A DNA stretch of 64,000 nt from Paenibacillus donghaensis. Lineage in GTDB: Bacteria > Bacillota > Bacilli > Paenibacillales > Paenibacillaceae. Of the stretch, positions 41,334 to 48,689 are shown in pieces (the stretch's first letter is position 1; the number at the start of each line of letters is the position of its first letter). Location: contig NZ_CP021780.1 of assembly GCF_002192415.1 (NCBI RefSeq), positions 3,720,001-3,784,000 of the forward strand. The letters run 5' to 3'. The notes under the pieces are model-generated. The model saw only the letters and a program-made list of their open reading frames with translations. It had not been told where the DNA came from and did not search any database. The position numbers were made by a program, and so were the translations under genes.

Positions 41334-42814
41334 TCAGGATCAACTTCTTCAGTAACGTTGTCCCGCACCTCGGGTTCCTCAAAGGTGGGTCCGGCTTGCT
41401 CTGCCTTCAGTCTGGCAACTTCTTCAGCCTTTTCCTCCTTGGTCCAAGTATCGCCGTATAACTCTTCAACGGCACGCTCAATGGACATGACCTGGAAGGT
41501 GCGGGCCTTGCCGACTGTTTCCACAACGCTGTCAAAGGAAGGGGAAGCATACTCCCCGAAGGTCACGCTGGCGTCATACTCGCCTGCTGTGCGGCTCTGC
41601 ATCGTGTCATACACCTTCATGACGGTCTGCACCAGCTGCGGAATGACTTCATTCAGCCGCTCCACGATCTTACCGCGAGTGTACAACGTGGCCTTCTCCT
41701 TTTCCCGCTGCGCCTCGGCATTATCGGTCTTTTTGAGATCAATGCCCAAGGTGGACGGGCTGATAATGCCCTGTAAGCACATATCCACCGCAGAAGCATA
41801 GGAAGCCACGAACGCTTCATAGAGAATTTGGGGCTGCACTAGATTGATCTGGCCCTTGGCATCCTCGGCAAACGCGCTATTGATCCGGATAAACTGATTA
41901 TCAAACGGGTTAGGCCGCATCAGCTCCCCGGTTTCTGGATTCTTCGGAATCATGTCTTCCGGGATGTACTTCTGCACCCGTCCAGAGCGGATCGCGTCCA
42001 TCCACTGACTAATCACCTCGTCCAGCGCGTCAAATGAATCAGCCTTGCTGTCGAATATGGACTTCCCTCGTCCTGGCCACTTGGTGGATTTGAACACCTG
42101 GAGCGGCACGGCCATCAGGAAATCACCATCGTACTCGACATCCTTCAGATCCGCGATTTCCGGCACCAGTGACAGCGGCACCTGCTTTCCATAGGCATCC
42201 AGAAGCTTGTACCGGATGTATTTACGGCCAAACGTCTCTACCAGCCGGTAATCCTTGCTGTTGAACACATAGTCCGTGTAAAATATGACCTCCTGCAATC
42301 GGCCACGGGTCCGCTTATACTCGACCTGATCGCCACTGTAGAATTCAATCAGCGGATACCCGCTCACTTCCGGATCTACCGTAACCTTAAACGCCCCGTC
42401 TCCAGCTGTTAGCGCCTCCGTAATGGCTCCGCCCAGCAGCTCCGGGAAGTCGTTGTCCTCGCTGATCTCATCCCACGTTGCCGTCTCAGTCTCGGCCTTA
42501 AGTGTAATGGCGTCCATATCCGCAACGACAATATCAGAGAGCCGATCTGCCACCATGGCCGGCAGTCCAGAGTGGATCTTGCGGATGCCCAAGCCGTAGC
42601 TCGGCACCGCTGCCCAGAAGCGTGAGCGCCCCACACTGTCAGTTATGGACTGCTTATAGAATTGATCCAGTTCGGACGGATCTCCGCGAAACCACAGCCG
42701 ATTCCGCAGCACGTTCGCGCGGTAGCTAAACGGCTCCTGAATCGTGATGATCTGGCTTTCAGGTGCCGGTGTGATCCTCAACATTTTCATAACCATATTC
42801 TTAAACCACCCCAC
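41330..42814 (-). CDS. Portal protein (SPP1 gp6-like)
   Basis: A 494-residue protein (KMLRITPAPESQIITIQEPF, LWFRGDPSELDQFYKQSITD, LVPEIADLKDVEYDGDFLMA, STLGIDLKKTDNAEAQREKE). The last motif and the acidic tail are typical of SPP1-type portals. It forms the dodecameric ring for DNA entry. GTG start with AGGGGG upstream. Confidence 0.92.
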   Translation of the reverse strand: MGWFKNMVMKMLRITPAPESQIITIQEPFSYRANVLRNRLWFRGDPSELDQFYKQSITDSVGRSRFWAAVPSYGLGIRKIHSGLPAMVADRLSDIVVADMDAITLKAETETATWDEISEDNDFPELLGGAITEALTAGDGAFKVTVDPEVSGYPLIEFYSGDQVEYKRTRGRLQEVIFYTDYVFNSKDYRLVETFGRKYIRYKLLDAYGKQVPLSLVPEIADLKDVEYDGDFLMAVPLQVFKSTKWPGRGKSIFDSKADSFDALDEVISQWMDAIRSGRVQKYIPEDMIPKNPETGELMRPNPFDNQFIRINSAFAEDAKGQINLVQPQILYEAFVASYASAVDMCLQGIISPSTLGIDLKKTDNAEAQREKEKATLYTRGKIVERLNEVIPQLVQTVMKVYDTMQSRTAGEYDASVTFGEYASPSFDSVVETVGKARTFQVMSIERAVEELYGDTWTKEEKAEEVARLKAEQAGPTFEEPEVRDNVTEEVDPE

Positions 42815-42818
42815 TCTC

Positions 42819-44213
42819 TTAACCCCCTAACAGGAACATGGTTTCGGCTACGCCCGTTGTAGCATCCGGCGCATCATCATGGGCGTTTTTACCTTCCCGC
42901 TGATAGCTTGTCATAGCCTTGTAATACTCTGGCCAGCGGTCCCGCCAGTTGACCGGGAAATAGATGTGCTGCATGATCCAGGTCGCGTTGCTGATGATTC
43001 TGGCCGTCTTATTTTTACTTTGGTGGAACCAGCTCACATCCGTTCGGTTACTCTTCAGCTCCGTCTCTAGAATGCGCTTAATGTTCCGCGCAAAGGCTTT
43101 ACCACCGTTGTTAGACTCAATACGGGCCTTATTTGCCTTGAACGTAAAAAGAGCCTGCGCTGTGGCCGGCTCCGTGATCTCCATCGGTTGCTTGGTATAT
43201 ATAACATCCAGGACATACGCCTCTTTTTGGTACACACCCCAGATGATATTGCACAAATAATCTGCTCCATCGTCCGCAGTGTCACAGTAAGCGTAAATAC
43301 CCGTGAATAGCGGCTCGTCTGCGGCATCCGTCGGCAGCTTCTCATATGTCTTGAAGCTGCTGTACAGCTTACCCTTGATGTCAATCGGGATCTGCTGATA
43401 GTTAGCGCTGGCGATATCCTCGCCCATGGCCCGTACCTTCATGTCGTAGCTCTCACGGGACAGAACATCTGGACATAACATCGTGCCGTCGTCCTGGAGC
43501 GCCTTCATAGTCAGGTGCCGGACACGCTTCTTCTCGGCTTGGAAATGCTCCAGCGCCCGCCCTGCGAGGTCACCGGATGCCCAGCGGGTCATGATGATGA
43601 TGATCTTGCCGCCTTCCTCCAAGCGCGACAGCATTGTATTAGTGAACCACTCCCAATGCTTCTCCAGCACGTTCTCATTGCTGGCTTCCTCTGCATTCTT
43701 GATCAGGTCATCAATTATCAGCAAGGTGGCTCCGAAGCCGGTTGCCGTACCCGTAGGAGACGTGGCTAGATAGCTGTTATAGCCTCCCTCCAGGCTCCAG
43801 AGGTTCATGGCTCCGTCCCCACGCTGAATGCGTACCTGGGGGAAAATGTCGCTATACACAATAACCTTCTCGTCCGCTTTAACCGTGTTGATCCCGTTAC
43901 GGACGGCTTTAGAGAACGTGGTGGATAGGGTTTCGTTGTAGCTGCCCGTCATGACCTTCTCTTTTTGATTCTGCCCAAACACCCATTGGGCCAGCATGGA
44001 AGCGGTACGGCTCTTGCCGTGCCGGGGAGGCTCATTGACGATCAGGATATCGTCATCCGACTGGTAAAAATCCTGCATCTCGCCACACAAGTCCATCAGA
44101 TACTGCCGATCATCCCGGTAAAAGTCTGGGGCCATGGCCTGGCAGAAGCTGAAGAACTCACGGCGGGCCAGCTCCACGCGGGCACCACGACGAATCACGT
44201 CCAGATCAACCAT
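42819..44213 (-). CDS. Terminase large subunit
   Basis: A 464-residue packaging motor. Walker A is NEPPRHGKSRT (PPRHGKS at 62-68), Walker B in TLLIIDDLIKNAEEASNE. The C-terminal nuclease domain has YAYCDTADDGADY (D near 310) and NAHDDAPDATTGVAE. This is the Terl type seen with SPP1-like portals. ATG 44213 has AAGGA spaced 9 nt; the stop of the small subunit overlaps by 8 nt. Confidence 0.94.
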   Translation of the reverse strand: MVDLDVIRRGARVELARREFFSFCQAMAPDFYRDDRQYLMDLCGEMQDFYQSDDDILIVNEPPRHGKSRTASMLAQWVFGQNQKEKVMTGSYNETLSTTFSKAVRNGINTVKADEKVIVYSDIFPQVRIQRGDGAMNLWSLEGGYNSYLATSPTGTATGFGATLLIIDDLIKNAEEASNENVLEKHWEWFTNTMLSRLEEGGKIIIIMTRWASGDLAGRALEHFQAEKKRVRHLTMKALQDDGTMLCPDVLSRESYDMKVRAMGEDIASANYQQIPIDIKGKLYSSFKTYEKLPTDAADEPLFTGIYAYCDTADDGADYLCNIIWGVYQKEAYVLDVIYTKQPMEITEPATAQALFTFKANKARIESNNGGKAFARNIKRILETELKSNRTDVSWFHQSKNKTARIISNATWIMQHIYFPVNWRDRWPEYYKAMTSYQREGKNAHDDAPDATTGVAETMFLLGG

Positions 44214-44952
44214 CGCGGGCAATCCTTCGTAGTTCTTCCGTAGTCAGTCCCTTGAACGGGTTATTCACATCAACGTTGCCGCTATGCTGAATATCCAGCT
44301 TATCCTTGAACATGCCAAGATGCCGGGCCACGTTCTCCAGCGCCTTCATTTGGTCGTGCATCTGGATTTCGACGCCTACCTTAGTCTCCTTCACCCCAGC
44401 GTACAGCAGCTTAGCTCCGCCTTGTAACCTGCGGGTATCCTCGATATGCAGGTCCAGACGACCCTCGCCGCGACACTTCGGGCAGCTGGGGTGCGGATCA
44501 GCGAGCCGATCATATCCGTAACCGCCATCCTCAGACGGCAGCACAGCCTCCACTGGCCTGTCCTGCTTCTTGGCTTCAGCCTCAGCGTGATCAAGGGCCA
44601 TCTTAATTGCTTGTGCATATTCGGCCTCATCTAGCCATTGATACTGATGATCGATGCCGTGACAATGCCGGCAAGCCAATCGGCGCGTATGAATCAGTTG
44701 ATTCGGGTCCGCAGTAGCAATGTCCCACCAGCGCTGAAGCACCATTTCGGCTGTGATATCCACCTTAGCTGCTCGCTTCTCCTTGGCCTCCTGAATGGCC
44801 TCCTGCACCTTAGCATTACTTAGCAAGCGATGGGCGTTAACTTCTGCCGCATTACCCTTTGCTGTATACCCTGCTCGTCTATAAGCTGCTGTGGCATTGA
44901 GATCGACCAGGTATTCTTTAACAAATAGCTTCTGTTTGGCCGTCAATGCCAT
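44206..44952 (-). CDS. Terminase small subunit with zinc-binding insert
   Basis: A 248-residue protein. The N-terminal HTH (LTAKQKLFVKEYLVDLNATA, AYRRAGYTAKGNAAEVNAHR) is the Terminase_2 domain that binds pac/cos DNA. Unusually for this family a central part has CRHCHG and, 70 residues later, CPKCRGEG, a DnaJ-like pair of zinc motifs. The end (NNPFKGLTTEELRRIAR) is typical. ATG 44952 has AAGGAG spaced 9 nt. Confidence 0.9.
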   Translation of the reverse strand: MALTAKQKLFVKEYLVDLNATAAYRRAGYTAKGNAAEVNAHRLLSNAKVQEAIQEAKEKRAAKVDITAEMVLQRWWDIATADPNQLIHTRRLACRHCHGIDHQYQWLDEAEYAQAIKMALDHAEAEAKKQDRPVEAVLPSEDGGYGYDRLADPHPSCPKCRGEGRLDLHIEDTRRLQGGAKLLYAGVKETKVGVEIQMHDQMKALENVARHLGMFKDKLDIQHSGNVDVNNPFKGLTTEELRRIARDG

Positions 44953-44973
44953 CACAAACAGCTCCTTTCAGGT

Positions 44974-45180
44974 TTAGTTACGTGCTACAGCCGCATTGGC
45001 CCACATAACCGATTGCTCCAGGTTCGTCATTGCCAGCGCCTGCTCCCGGCTCTTAGGTGTCAGGTCATCGATCAGTTCAGCCAATTCCTTGGCCTTGTTG
45101 CGGATCTGCTCATAGATTTCAGGTTGTCCTGGCTTCGGTGCGTGATACTTGAAGTTGTTCTCAATCTGCGGATTACTCAT
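44974..45180 (-). CDS. Acb2/Tad1-like hairpin protein, candidate anti-CBASS/anti-Thoeris sponge
   Basis: A 68-residue helical protein. MSNPQIENNFKYHAPKPGQP leads to two helices, EIYEQIRNKAKELAELIDDL and SREQALAMTNLEQSVMWANA, ending AVARN. The ending L-E-x-x-x-M-W-A-N-A-x-x-A-R-N and the S-R-E-x-x-L-A/M-T region are the signature of the Acb2/Tad1 hairpin family, which forms oligomers that sequester cyclic nucleotides or gcADPR made by CBASS and Thoeris. GGGAGG lies 8 nt upstream; its ATG overlaps the Tad2-like gene stop by 4 nt. Ligand not predictable from sequence. Confidence 0.75.
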   Translation of the reverse strand: MSNPQIENNFKYHAPKPGQPEIYEQIRNKAKELAELIDDLTPKSREQALAMTNLEQSVMWANAAVARN

Positions 45181-45389
45181 TCGACTACCTCCCAGTTCTC
45201 TGCGAACAACTCAATATTCGTTTCCTTCCAGGGTACACGACCGAAACGACTTTCCACGTACAGATATGGCGCCGTCATTTTACTGTGCTCATCTGGATAC
45301 TGCGCCCGAATTACAACGTCCGGCTGCCATTGAGGCAACCTCATACCCTTGCCTGTTTTCACCTGTGCAAATGCACTTCCAAAATCCAC
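45177..45389 (-). CDS. Tad2-like (DUF2829) protein, candidate anti-Thoeris sponge
   Basis: A 70-residue protein starting MDFGSAFAQVKTGKGMRLPQ. DUF2829 features: F-G-x-A near the start, a W at position 21 (PQWQ), a central YLYVESRFGRVPW, and a C-terminal ELFAENWEVVE. Tad2 proteins of this fold bind the Thoeris messenger gcADPR, and some bind CBASS cyclic nucleotides. GTG 45389 is chosen because AAAGG is spaced 9 nt and the resulting N-terminus fits the family; ATG 45398 abuts the site. Only about 20 nt separate it from the terminator upstream. Confidence 0.7.
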   Translation of the reverse strand: MDFGSAFAQVKTGKGMRLPQWQPDVVIRAQYPDEHSKMTAPYLYVESRFGRVPWKETNIELFAENWEVVE

Positions 45390-45409
45390 GATTATCATCC
45401 TTTCGACAT

Positions 45410-45439
45410 AAAAAATACCGCTCCGGGATCCGGTAGCGG
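45410..45439 (-). terminator. Terminator between phage tRNA and anti-defence genes
   Basis: On the minus strand CCGCT-A-CCGG-ATC-CCGG-AGCGG forms a 9-bp stem with one bulged base, followed by TATTTTTT. It lies 11 nt after the tRNA and ends only about 20 nt before the start codon of the Tad2-like gene. Confidence 0.8.
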
Positions 45440-45450
45440 CTCAGTATCAA

Positions 45451-45526
45451 TACGAATGGCAGGATTTGAACCTGCGAGCTCCTGTGTCCAAGACAGGCGA
45501 GAACGGCCAAACTTCTCCACATCCGT
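45451..45526 (-). tRNA. Prophage tRNA-Pro (anticodon TGG)
   Basis: The minus strand forms a 76-nt cloverleaf: acceptor ACGGATG/CATTCGT, D stem GAGA/TCTC, anticodon stem CCTGT/ACAGG with loop CTTGGAC (anticodon TGG), variable AGCTC, T arm GCAGG-TTCAAAT-CCTGC, discriminator A. No CCA is encoded. The first pair is A1-T72, unlike the C1-G72 of the host tRNA-Pro at 10449, and the base before the D stem's 3' arm is T rather than A, so charging may be unusual. Confidence 0.88.
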
Positions 45527-45601
45527 GCAGTCAAGAGAGGGAGGGAAGCCCTCTCTTACAAGTATGGCACAATATCATTTTATCATGGATTCTTTAGAAA
45601 A

Positions 45602-45634
45602 ATAGGACATCTGACTGGACATTCAACTGGACAA
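45602..45634 (-). promoter_or_regulatory. Three 12-bp-spaced repeats, candidate late activator sites
   Basis: GGACA occurs at 45605, 45617 and 45629, exactly 12 bp apart (minus-strand units TTGTCCAGT, ATGTCCAGT, ATGTCCTAT). They overlap the last codons of the late-regulator gene and lie about 80 nt before the tRNA. A TAAAAT -10 candidate is at 45582-45577 with no -35 box at the right distance, as expected for an activated promoter. Confidence 0.6.
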
Positions 45635-46225
45635 CTTTGAAAACTCATCTATCGCCCTCTTTCTCCAGCGGTAATACGTCTTCTCTACGACCGCCAACCG
45701 CTTGCAGGTTTCTGGAACGTCCATATCCTGAATATACTTCAACCGCAGCAATTTGGCATAGTCCGGCTTGTATTCCTCCAGTAGCGACAGTAGATCATCC
45801 ACCCGCTGCACCTCAGCCTGAAGGTCCTGCAGCTCGCTGAGTCGCTCCAGCACCTCATCCAGGTCATACTTGCATCCGGTACGGGCATCAATCACCTTAG
45901 CGATCTTGGCCCTCAGCTCCTGTAGCAGTTCATCATCCTCCTGGTAGGCACCGATGTCTGGAATCGCATTACGTTGGGACCGAACACCAGCCGGGTAGAA
46001 AGTCAGGTAAGCGTGCGCCGTGGCCTCCAGCTGCAGATCACGCTTGCCCAAGTACATGTAGCTGGGTAAGCCGCGCAGCCGCCGGTGCAACTGCTGCAGC
46101 TGATCCTCATCGTTCAGCCGGCTGATCTGAATCCCGCTACCCACGGTATAGGTTCCTAGCGCTTGAATCCGCGCCTGCTTCTGCCGGTACCCGGTCAGCT
46201 GGTCAATCACTTGTTGTTCTGTCAT
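45623..46225 (-). CDS. Late transcription regulator, ArpU/sigma-region-4-like
   Basis: A 200-residue protein. N-terminal QQVIDQLTGYRQKQARIQAL and a central helical part lead to a C-terminal HTH: EEYKPDYAKLLRLKYIQDMD, VPETCKRLAVVEKTYYRWRK, AIDEFSKL. This is the layout of phage late-gene activators of the ArpU/DUF1492 group placed just before the terminase genes. It probably acts on the repeats at its own 3' end. AGGGGG precedes the ATG. Confidence 0.85.
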   Translation of the reverse strand: MTEQQVIDQLTGYRQKQARIQALGTYTVGSGIQISRLNDEDQLQQLHRRLRGLPSYMYLGKRDLQLEATAHAYLTFYPAGVRSQRNAIPDIGAYQEDDELLQELRAKIAKVIDARTGCKYDLDEVLERLSELQDLQAEVQRVDDLLSLLEEYKPDYAKLLRLKYIQDMDVPETCKRLAVVEKTYYRWRKRAIDEFSKLSS

Positions 46226-46246
46226 GATGTCTGACCCCCTGTTGTA

Positions 46247-47215
46247 TTATTCACCCGAAGCAGACAGCCGGTCCAAGATCCAGCGAGCCCGGCTCAGCTC
46301 GGCAATGCTCCGGTCAAGCAGATGTACCTCGCTGGCTGGCTGGGGCTCTTTCAAAACCGACCAGGCTTTCAGCTCAGCAAGTGAATCGTCCCGTTCTCTC
46401 AGCAACTCATCAAAACGGCCATTTGCAGCCTTCAGCGCCTCAATCTGATTGTAATATGCCTGTGCAAACGCGAATTGCTCCTCGTACAAGCGCTTATATT
46501 CATCCCGCGCTGTGGACGTCTGATCCAGTTCGAGTTCAGCAGCTTCCCGTGCAGCAACTGCTCCGTCTGCACGTGCTTCTGACAATTCAACCTTTGTCAT
46601 AGACTCCTCAGCCGCTTTGCCGGCAAGGGCCACCGCTTCGGTCGCCTGGTCTTTCCAGTGTTCCACCTCATCCTTCAGCTCCGCATTTTCTACGGCCAGC
46701 CGCTCCCCGGTCGCCTTATACTCTTTGAGCATGTCATGTGATACCGGCTGGGTAGCGGTCAGCGCCGCCTTCAGCTGCTCAATCTCCTGCTGAGCCTTCT
46801 TGTACATTTCCGGCAGCGGCACCGGCGGCTGAGGCGGCAAAACCGCCTTTTCGCGAAGCAGTTGGGTTTCCTTGGGTGACTCAACACCCTTACCCTCCTT
46901 CGCCCACTTGTCCATGTGATTATAAATCGTCGCCTCACTCACGCCCTGCTCCTTGGCAATCTGGGCAATCGTCTTGCCGGCAGCTCGCTGGGCGAAATAT
47001 TCCTCTGCGGTCATCTTAAACTTGGCCATTTCCTTCTCCTCCTTGGTTTGGGTCTTGATCTGGATCGGGGCTTTGAATGTCTTATCCCGCTTCGTGGCTG
47101 GATACTTCTGCCGGACCTCTTCTAGCTCTTCCGGCGTCAGCTTGTATTCACGCACCCCACTGGTGCCGGTGGAACTGTACTCAATTACTTTGCTGGGTAT
47201 CGGTGTATTAGCCAC
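46247..47215 (-). CDS. HTH protein with long coiled coil
   Basis: A 322-residue protein. Residues about 68-105 (KMTAEEYFAQRAAGKTIAQI, AKEQGVSEATIYNHMDKWAK) form a resolvase-like HTH. The next 200 residues are mostly coiled coil (MYKKAQQEIEQLKAALTATQ ... DEYKRLYEEQFAFAQAYYNQ). GTG start, overlapping the upstream stop region. Possibly a DNA-binding scaffold or regulator; function not assigned. Confidence 0.72.
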   Translation of the reverse strand: MANTPIPSKVIEYSSTGTSGVREYKLTPEELEEVRQKYPATKRDKTFKAPIQIKTQTKEEKEMAKFKMTAEEYFAQRAAGKTIAQIAKEQGVSEATIYNHMDKWAKEGKGVESPKETQLLREKAVLPPQPPVPLPEMYKKAQQEIEQLKAALTATQPVSHDMLKEYKATGERLAVENAELKDEVEHWKDQATEAVALAGKAAEESMTKVELSEARADGAVAAREAAELELDQTSTARDEYKRLYEEQFAFAQAYYNQIEALKAANGRFDELLRERDDSLAELKAWSVLKEPQPASEVHLLDRSIAELSRARWILDRLSASGE

Positions 47216-47374
47216 TTATTCCACCCTTTCCGCTGATGAAGTCGTCCCCCATTTGCGCTGCTGTTTCCTTGGCGGCGGATCTGGAAGAGTCAAGAAGACC
47301 TCGCCGATCACCGCGCCACTGTCGTCCGTGATAATTTCCCAGGGGATCTCCTGGAAGAAGGGGTCAGGTCTCAT
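47216..47374 (-). CDS. 52-residue phage protein
   Basis: MRPDPFFQEIPWEIITDDSG, then AVIGEVFLTLPDPPPRKQQR: a short beta-rich protein with a Pro/basic tail. The ATG overlaps the end of the MazG-like gene by 11 nt, supporting coupling. Function unknown. Confidence 0.55.
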   Translation of the reverse strand: MRPDPFFQEIPWEIITDDSGAVIGEVFLTLPDPPPRKQQRKWGTTSSAERVE

Positions 47375-47648
47375 CCGGATCACCGGCACTGTACCGCCGA
47401 TCCAAAGCTTCGATAAAGGAGATAGCCACAGCAGCCACCTGCACCGCCTCTGCACGCATGTTGGCATAACCACCCTTCACCCGTTCTTCAGGCCCGTTAT
47501 TGAAATGCGTCTCGTTGACAGCCTGGCACAATTCGCCAAACTCCTCTCCCAAAATTCCCATCCACTCCATAGGGCGGTGATTCTGTTCGCCCCACTTTAT
47601 GTCTTGACGCTGCCGTTCAGTAACCACACTTTTAAACGCGTTATCCAT
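47364..47648 (-). CDS. MazG-like nucleotide pyrophosphohydrolase
   Basis: A 94-residue all-helical protein. QRQDIKWGEQNHRPMEWMGI, LGEEFGELCQAVNETHFNN and RAEAVQVAAVAISFIEAL show the E-E-x-x-E ... E-x-x-x-x-A pattern of the MazG-like superfamily that hydrolyses NTPs or dNTPs to NMPs. A phage copy may adjust nucleotide pools or (p)ppGpp-related signalling. ATG 47648 has AGAGG spaced 9 nt. Confidence 0.8.
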   Translation of the reverse strand: MDNAFKSVVTERQRQDIKWGEQNHRPMEWMGILGEEFGELCQAVNETHFNNGPEERVKGGYANMRAEAVQVAAVAISFIEALDRRYSAGDPDET

Positions 47649-47818
47649 ACAAACCATCCTCTCAGGAATAATTTTGGAATATTTTCTGCTGCTTTTGCCG
47701 TTAGGTCAGTTTCGCTTATGGTTAATTGCTCCGCCATCCAGCCACAGCAGGGACAGCGATACACATTTGGTTTGATCTCCGTCATATCAGCAGCGCACTC
47801 CAGGCAGACCAAAATCAT
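47597..47818 (-). CDS. Small zinc-ribbon phage protein
   Basis: A 73-residue protein with CLEC and CPCC motifs in the first 25 residues (MILVCLECAADMTEIKPNVY), then a hydrophobic C-terminal part. AAAGGAGGTTG precedes the ATG. The 3' end overlaps the MazG-like gene by 52 nt. Function unknown. Confidence 0.6.
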   Translation of the reverse strand: MILVCLECAADMTEIKPNVYRCPCCGWMAEQLTISETDLTAKAAENIPKLFLRGWFVWITRLKVWLLNGSVKT

Positions 47819-47821
47819 GGG

Positions 47822-48046
47822 TCAACCTCCTTTCTGCTGGTTGTCGTAAATCTCTTCCAGCCACTCTGTCAGCATCATCATTTGCTTGATCACCAGCGGA
47901 TGGTCCTGATATTTCTGGCACATCGCCCCGGAAGAGTTAGCCACCCATTGCCAGAAGTCAGGATGACTCATGCCGTAATGAGCAGCTGCTTGATTTGCCT
48001 GACCGATCCACGCCTGTATATCCCCGAAGAACGCCCCGTAGTCCAT
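47822..48046 (-). CDS. 74-residue phage protein
   Basis: MDYGAFFGDIQAWIGQANQA, then YGMSHPDFWQWVANSSGAMC and QDHPLVIKQMMMLTEWLEEI: helical and Trp-rich. Similar short proteins occur in Gram-positive phage replication regions; function unknown. GGAGCTG lies before the ATG. Confidence 0.68.
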   Translation of the reverse strand: MDYGAFFGDIQAWIGQANQAAAHYGMSHPDFWQWVANSSGAMCQKYQDHPLVIKQMMMLTEWLEEIYDNQQKGG

Positions 48047-48049
48047 CGG

Positions 48050-48448
48050 CTACAGCTCCTCGATCTTGATATAGATCCCCGGCAGGCTGGCCCAAAACTT
48101 CTCCACAATCAGACTGGCAATCTGCGCATCGTCTTTGTAGAACCCCAGATCCTCCATGCAGTCTTCGAGCAGCTTTTGCATATTGGAGTTGTCCGGTCTC
48201 GTCGTCTTGTACTCCCCGTCCTGGCGTTTGCCTGTGATGGGGAAGCACCATTTCACCGTCAGCCGAAGAGCCCCTGTATATTTCCGCGCTGGCACATGTT
48301 GACCCAAGTGAGCCATCAGCTTCGCCCGGGCAGCCTTCAGCTCGTCGGGCTCATAGAATACTGGTTTGTCGTTCACCACTGCAACCTGTTTCTGCTGGTG
48401 CGTGATCGTCGGGACTTTTTTCATCGGCATAAAAAATGCGGTCGTCAT
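48050..48448 (-). CDS. RusA-type Holliday junction resolvase
   Basis: A 132-residue endonuclease that resolves four-way junctions before packaging. The catalytic region is TTRPDNSNMQKLLEDCMEDL followed by YKDDAQIASL, carrying the conserved acidic residues of RusA. The N-terminus reads MTTAFFMPMKKVPTITHQQK. ATG 48448 is preferred by RusA length; ATG 48466 is also in frame. Confidence 0.92.
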   Translation of the reverse strand: MTTAFFMPMKKVPTITHQQKQVAVVNDKPVFYEPDELKAARAKLMAHLGQHVPARKYTGALRLTVKWCFPITGKRQDGEYKTTRPDNSNMQKLLEDCMEDLGFYKDDAQIASLIVEKFWASLPGIYIKIEEL

Positions 48449-48571
48449 CGTGACACCAACTTCCATTTTTTAACTTTCTATTTCGCGGCGGGTTTTCAAA
48501 TAAATTTAGGGGAGGGGGAAGGGGGATTTTTATACCCCCTTCCCTTATCCTTATATATTTATATATAGGGT

Positions 48572-48689
48572 CCCCGCCGCCGACTGCGGCAATCATGACG
48601 TATCAATCCCCGCCGCAACTTGCGGCAATCATATTTAAGAGAACTTTGCAAGTTGGCGGCGACCATAATTTAATGGTGCTTGCCGCAAG
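48572..48689. repeat. Repeat cluster, possible phage replication origin
   Basis: CCCCGCCGC-N5-GCGGCAATCAT occurs at 48572-48596 and 48608-48632. The second contains the perfect palindrome GCCGCAACTTGCGGC. Two further partial copies are near 48648-48664 (GCAAGTTGGCGGC) and 48668-48683 (TGCTTGCCGCAAGTT). An A/T-rich stretch (TTATATATTTATATATA, about 48551-48567) is next to them, in a 220-nt gap after the primase-helicase gene. Confidence 0.55.

Noticed and set aside
48351..48596. 81-codon leftward frame over the start of rusA and the repeat cluster
   Set aside because: Overlaps rusA out of frame with Pro-rich random-like sequence; its start lies in the repeat region without a good site.
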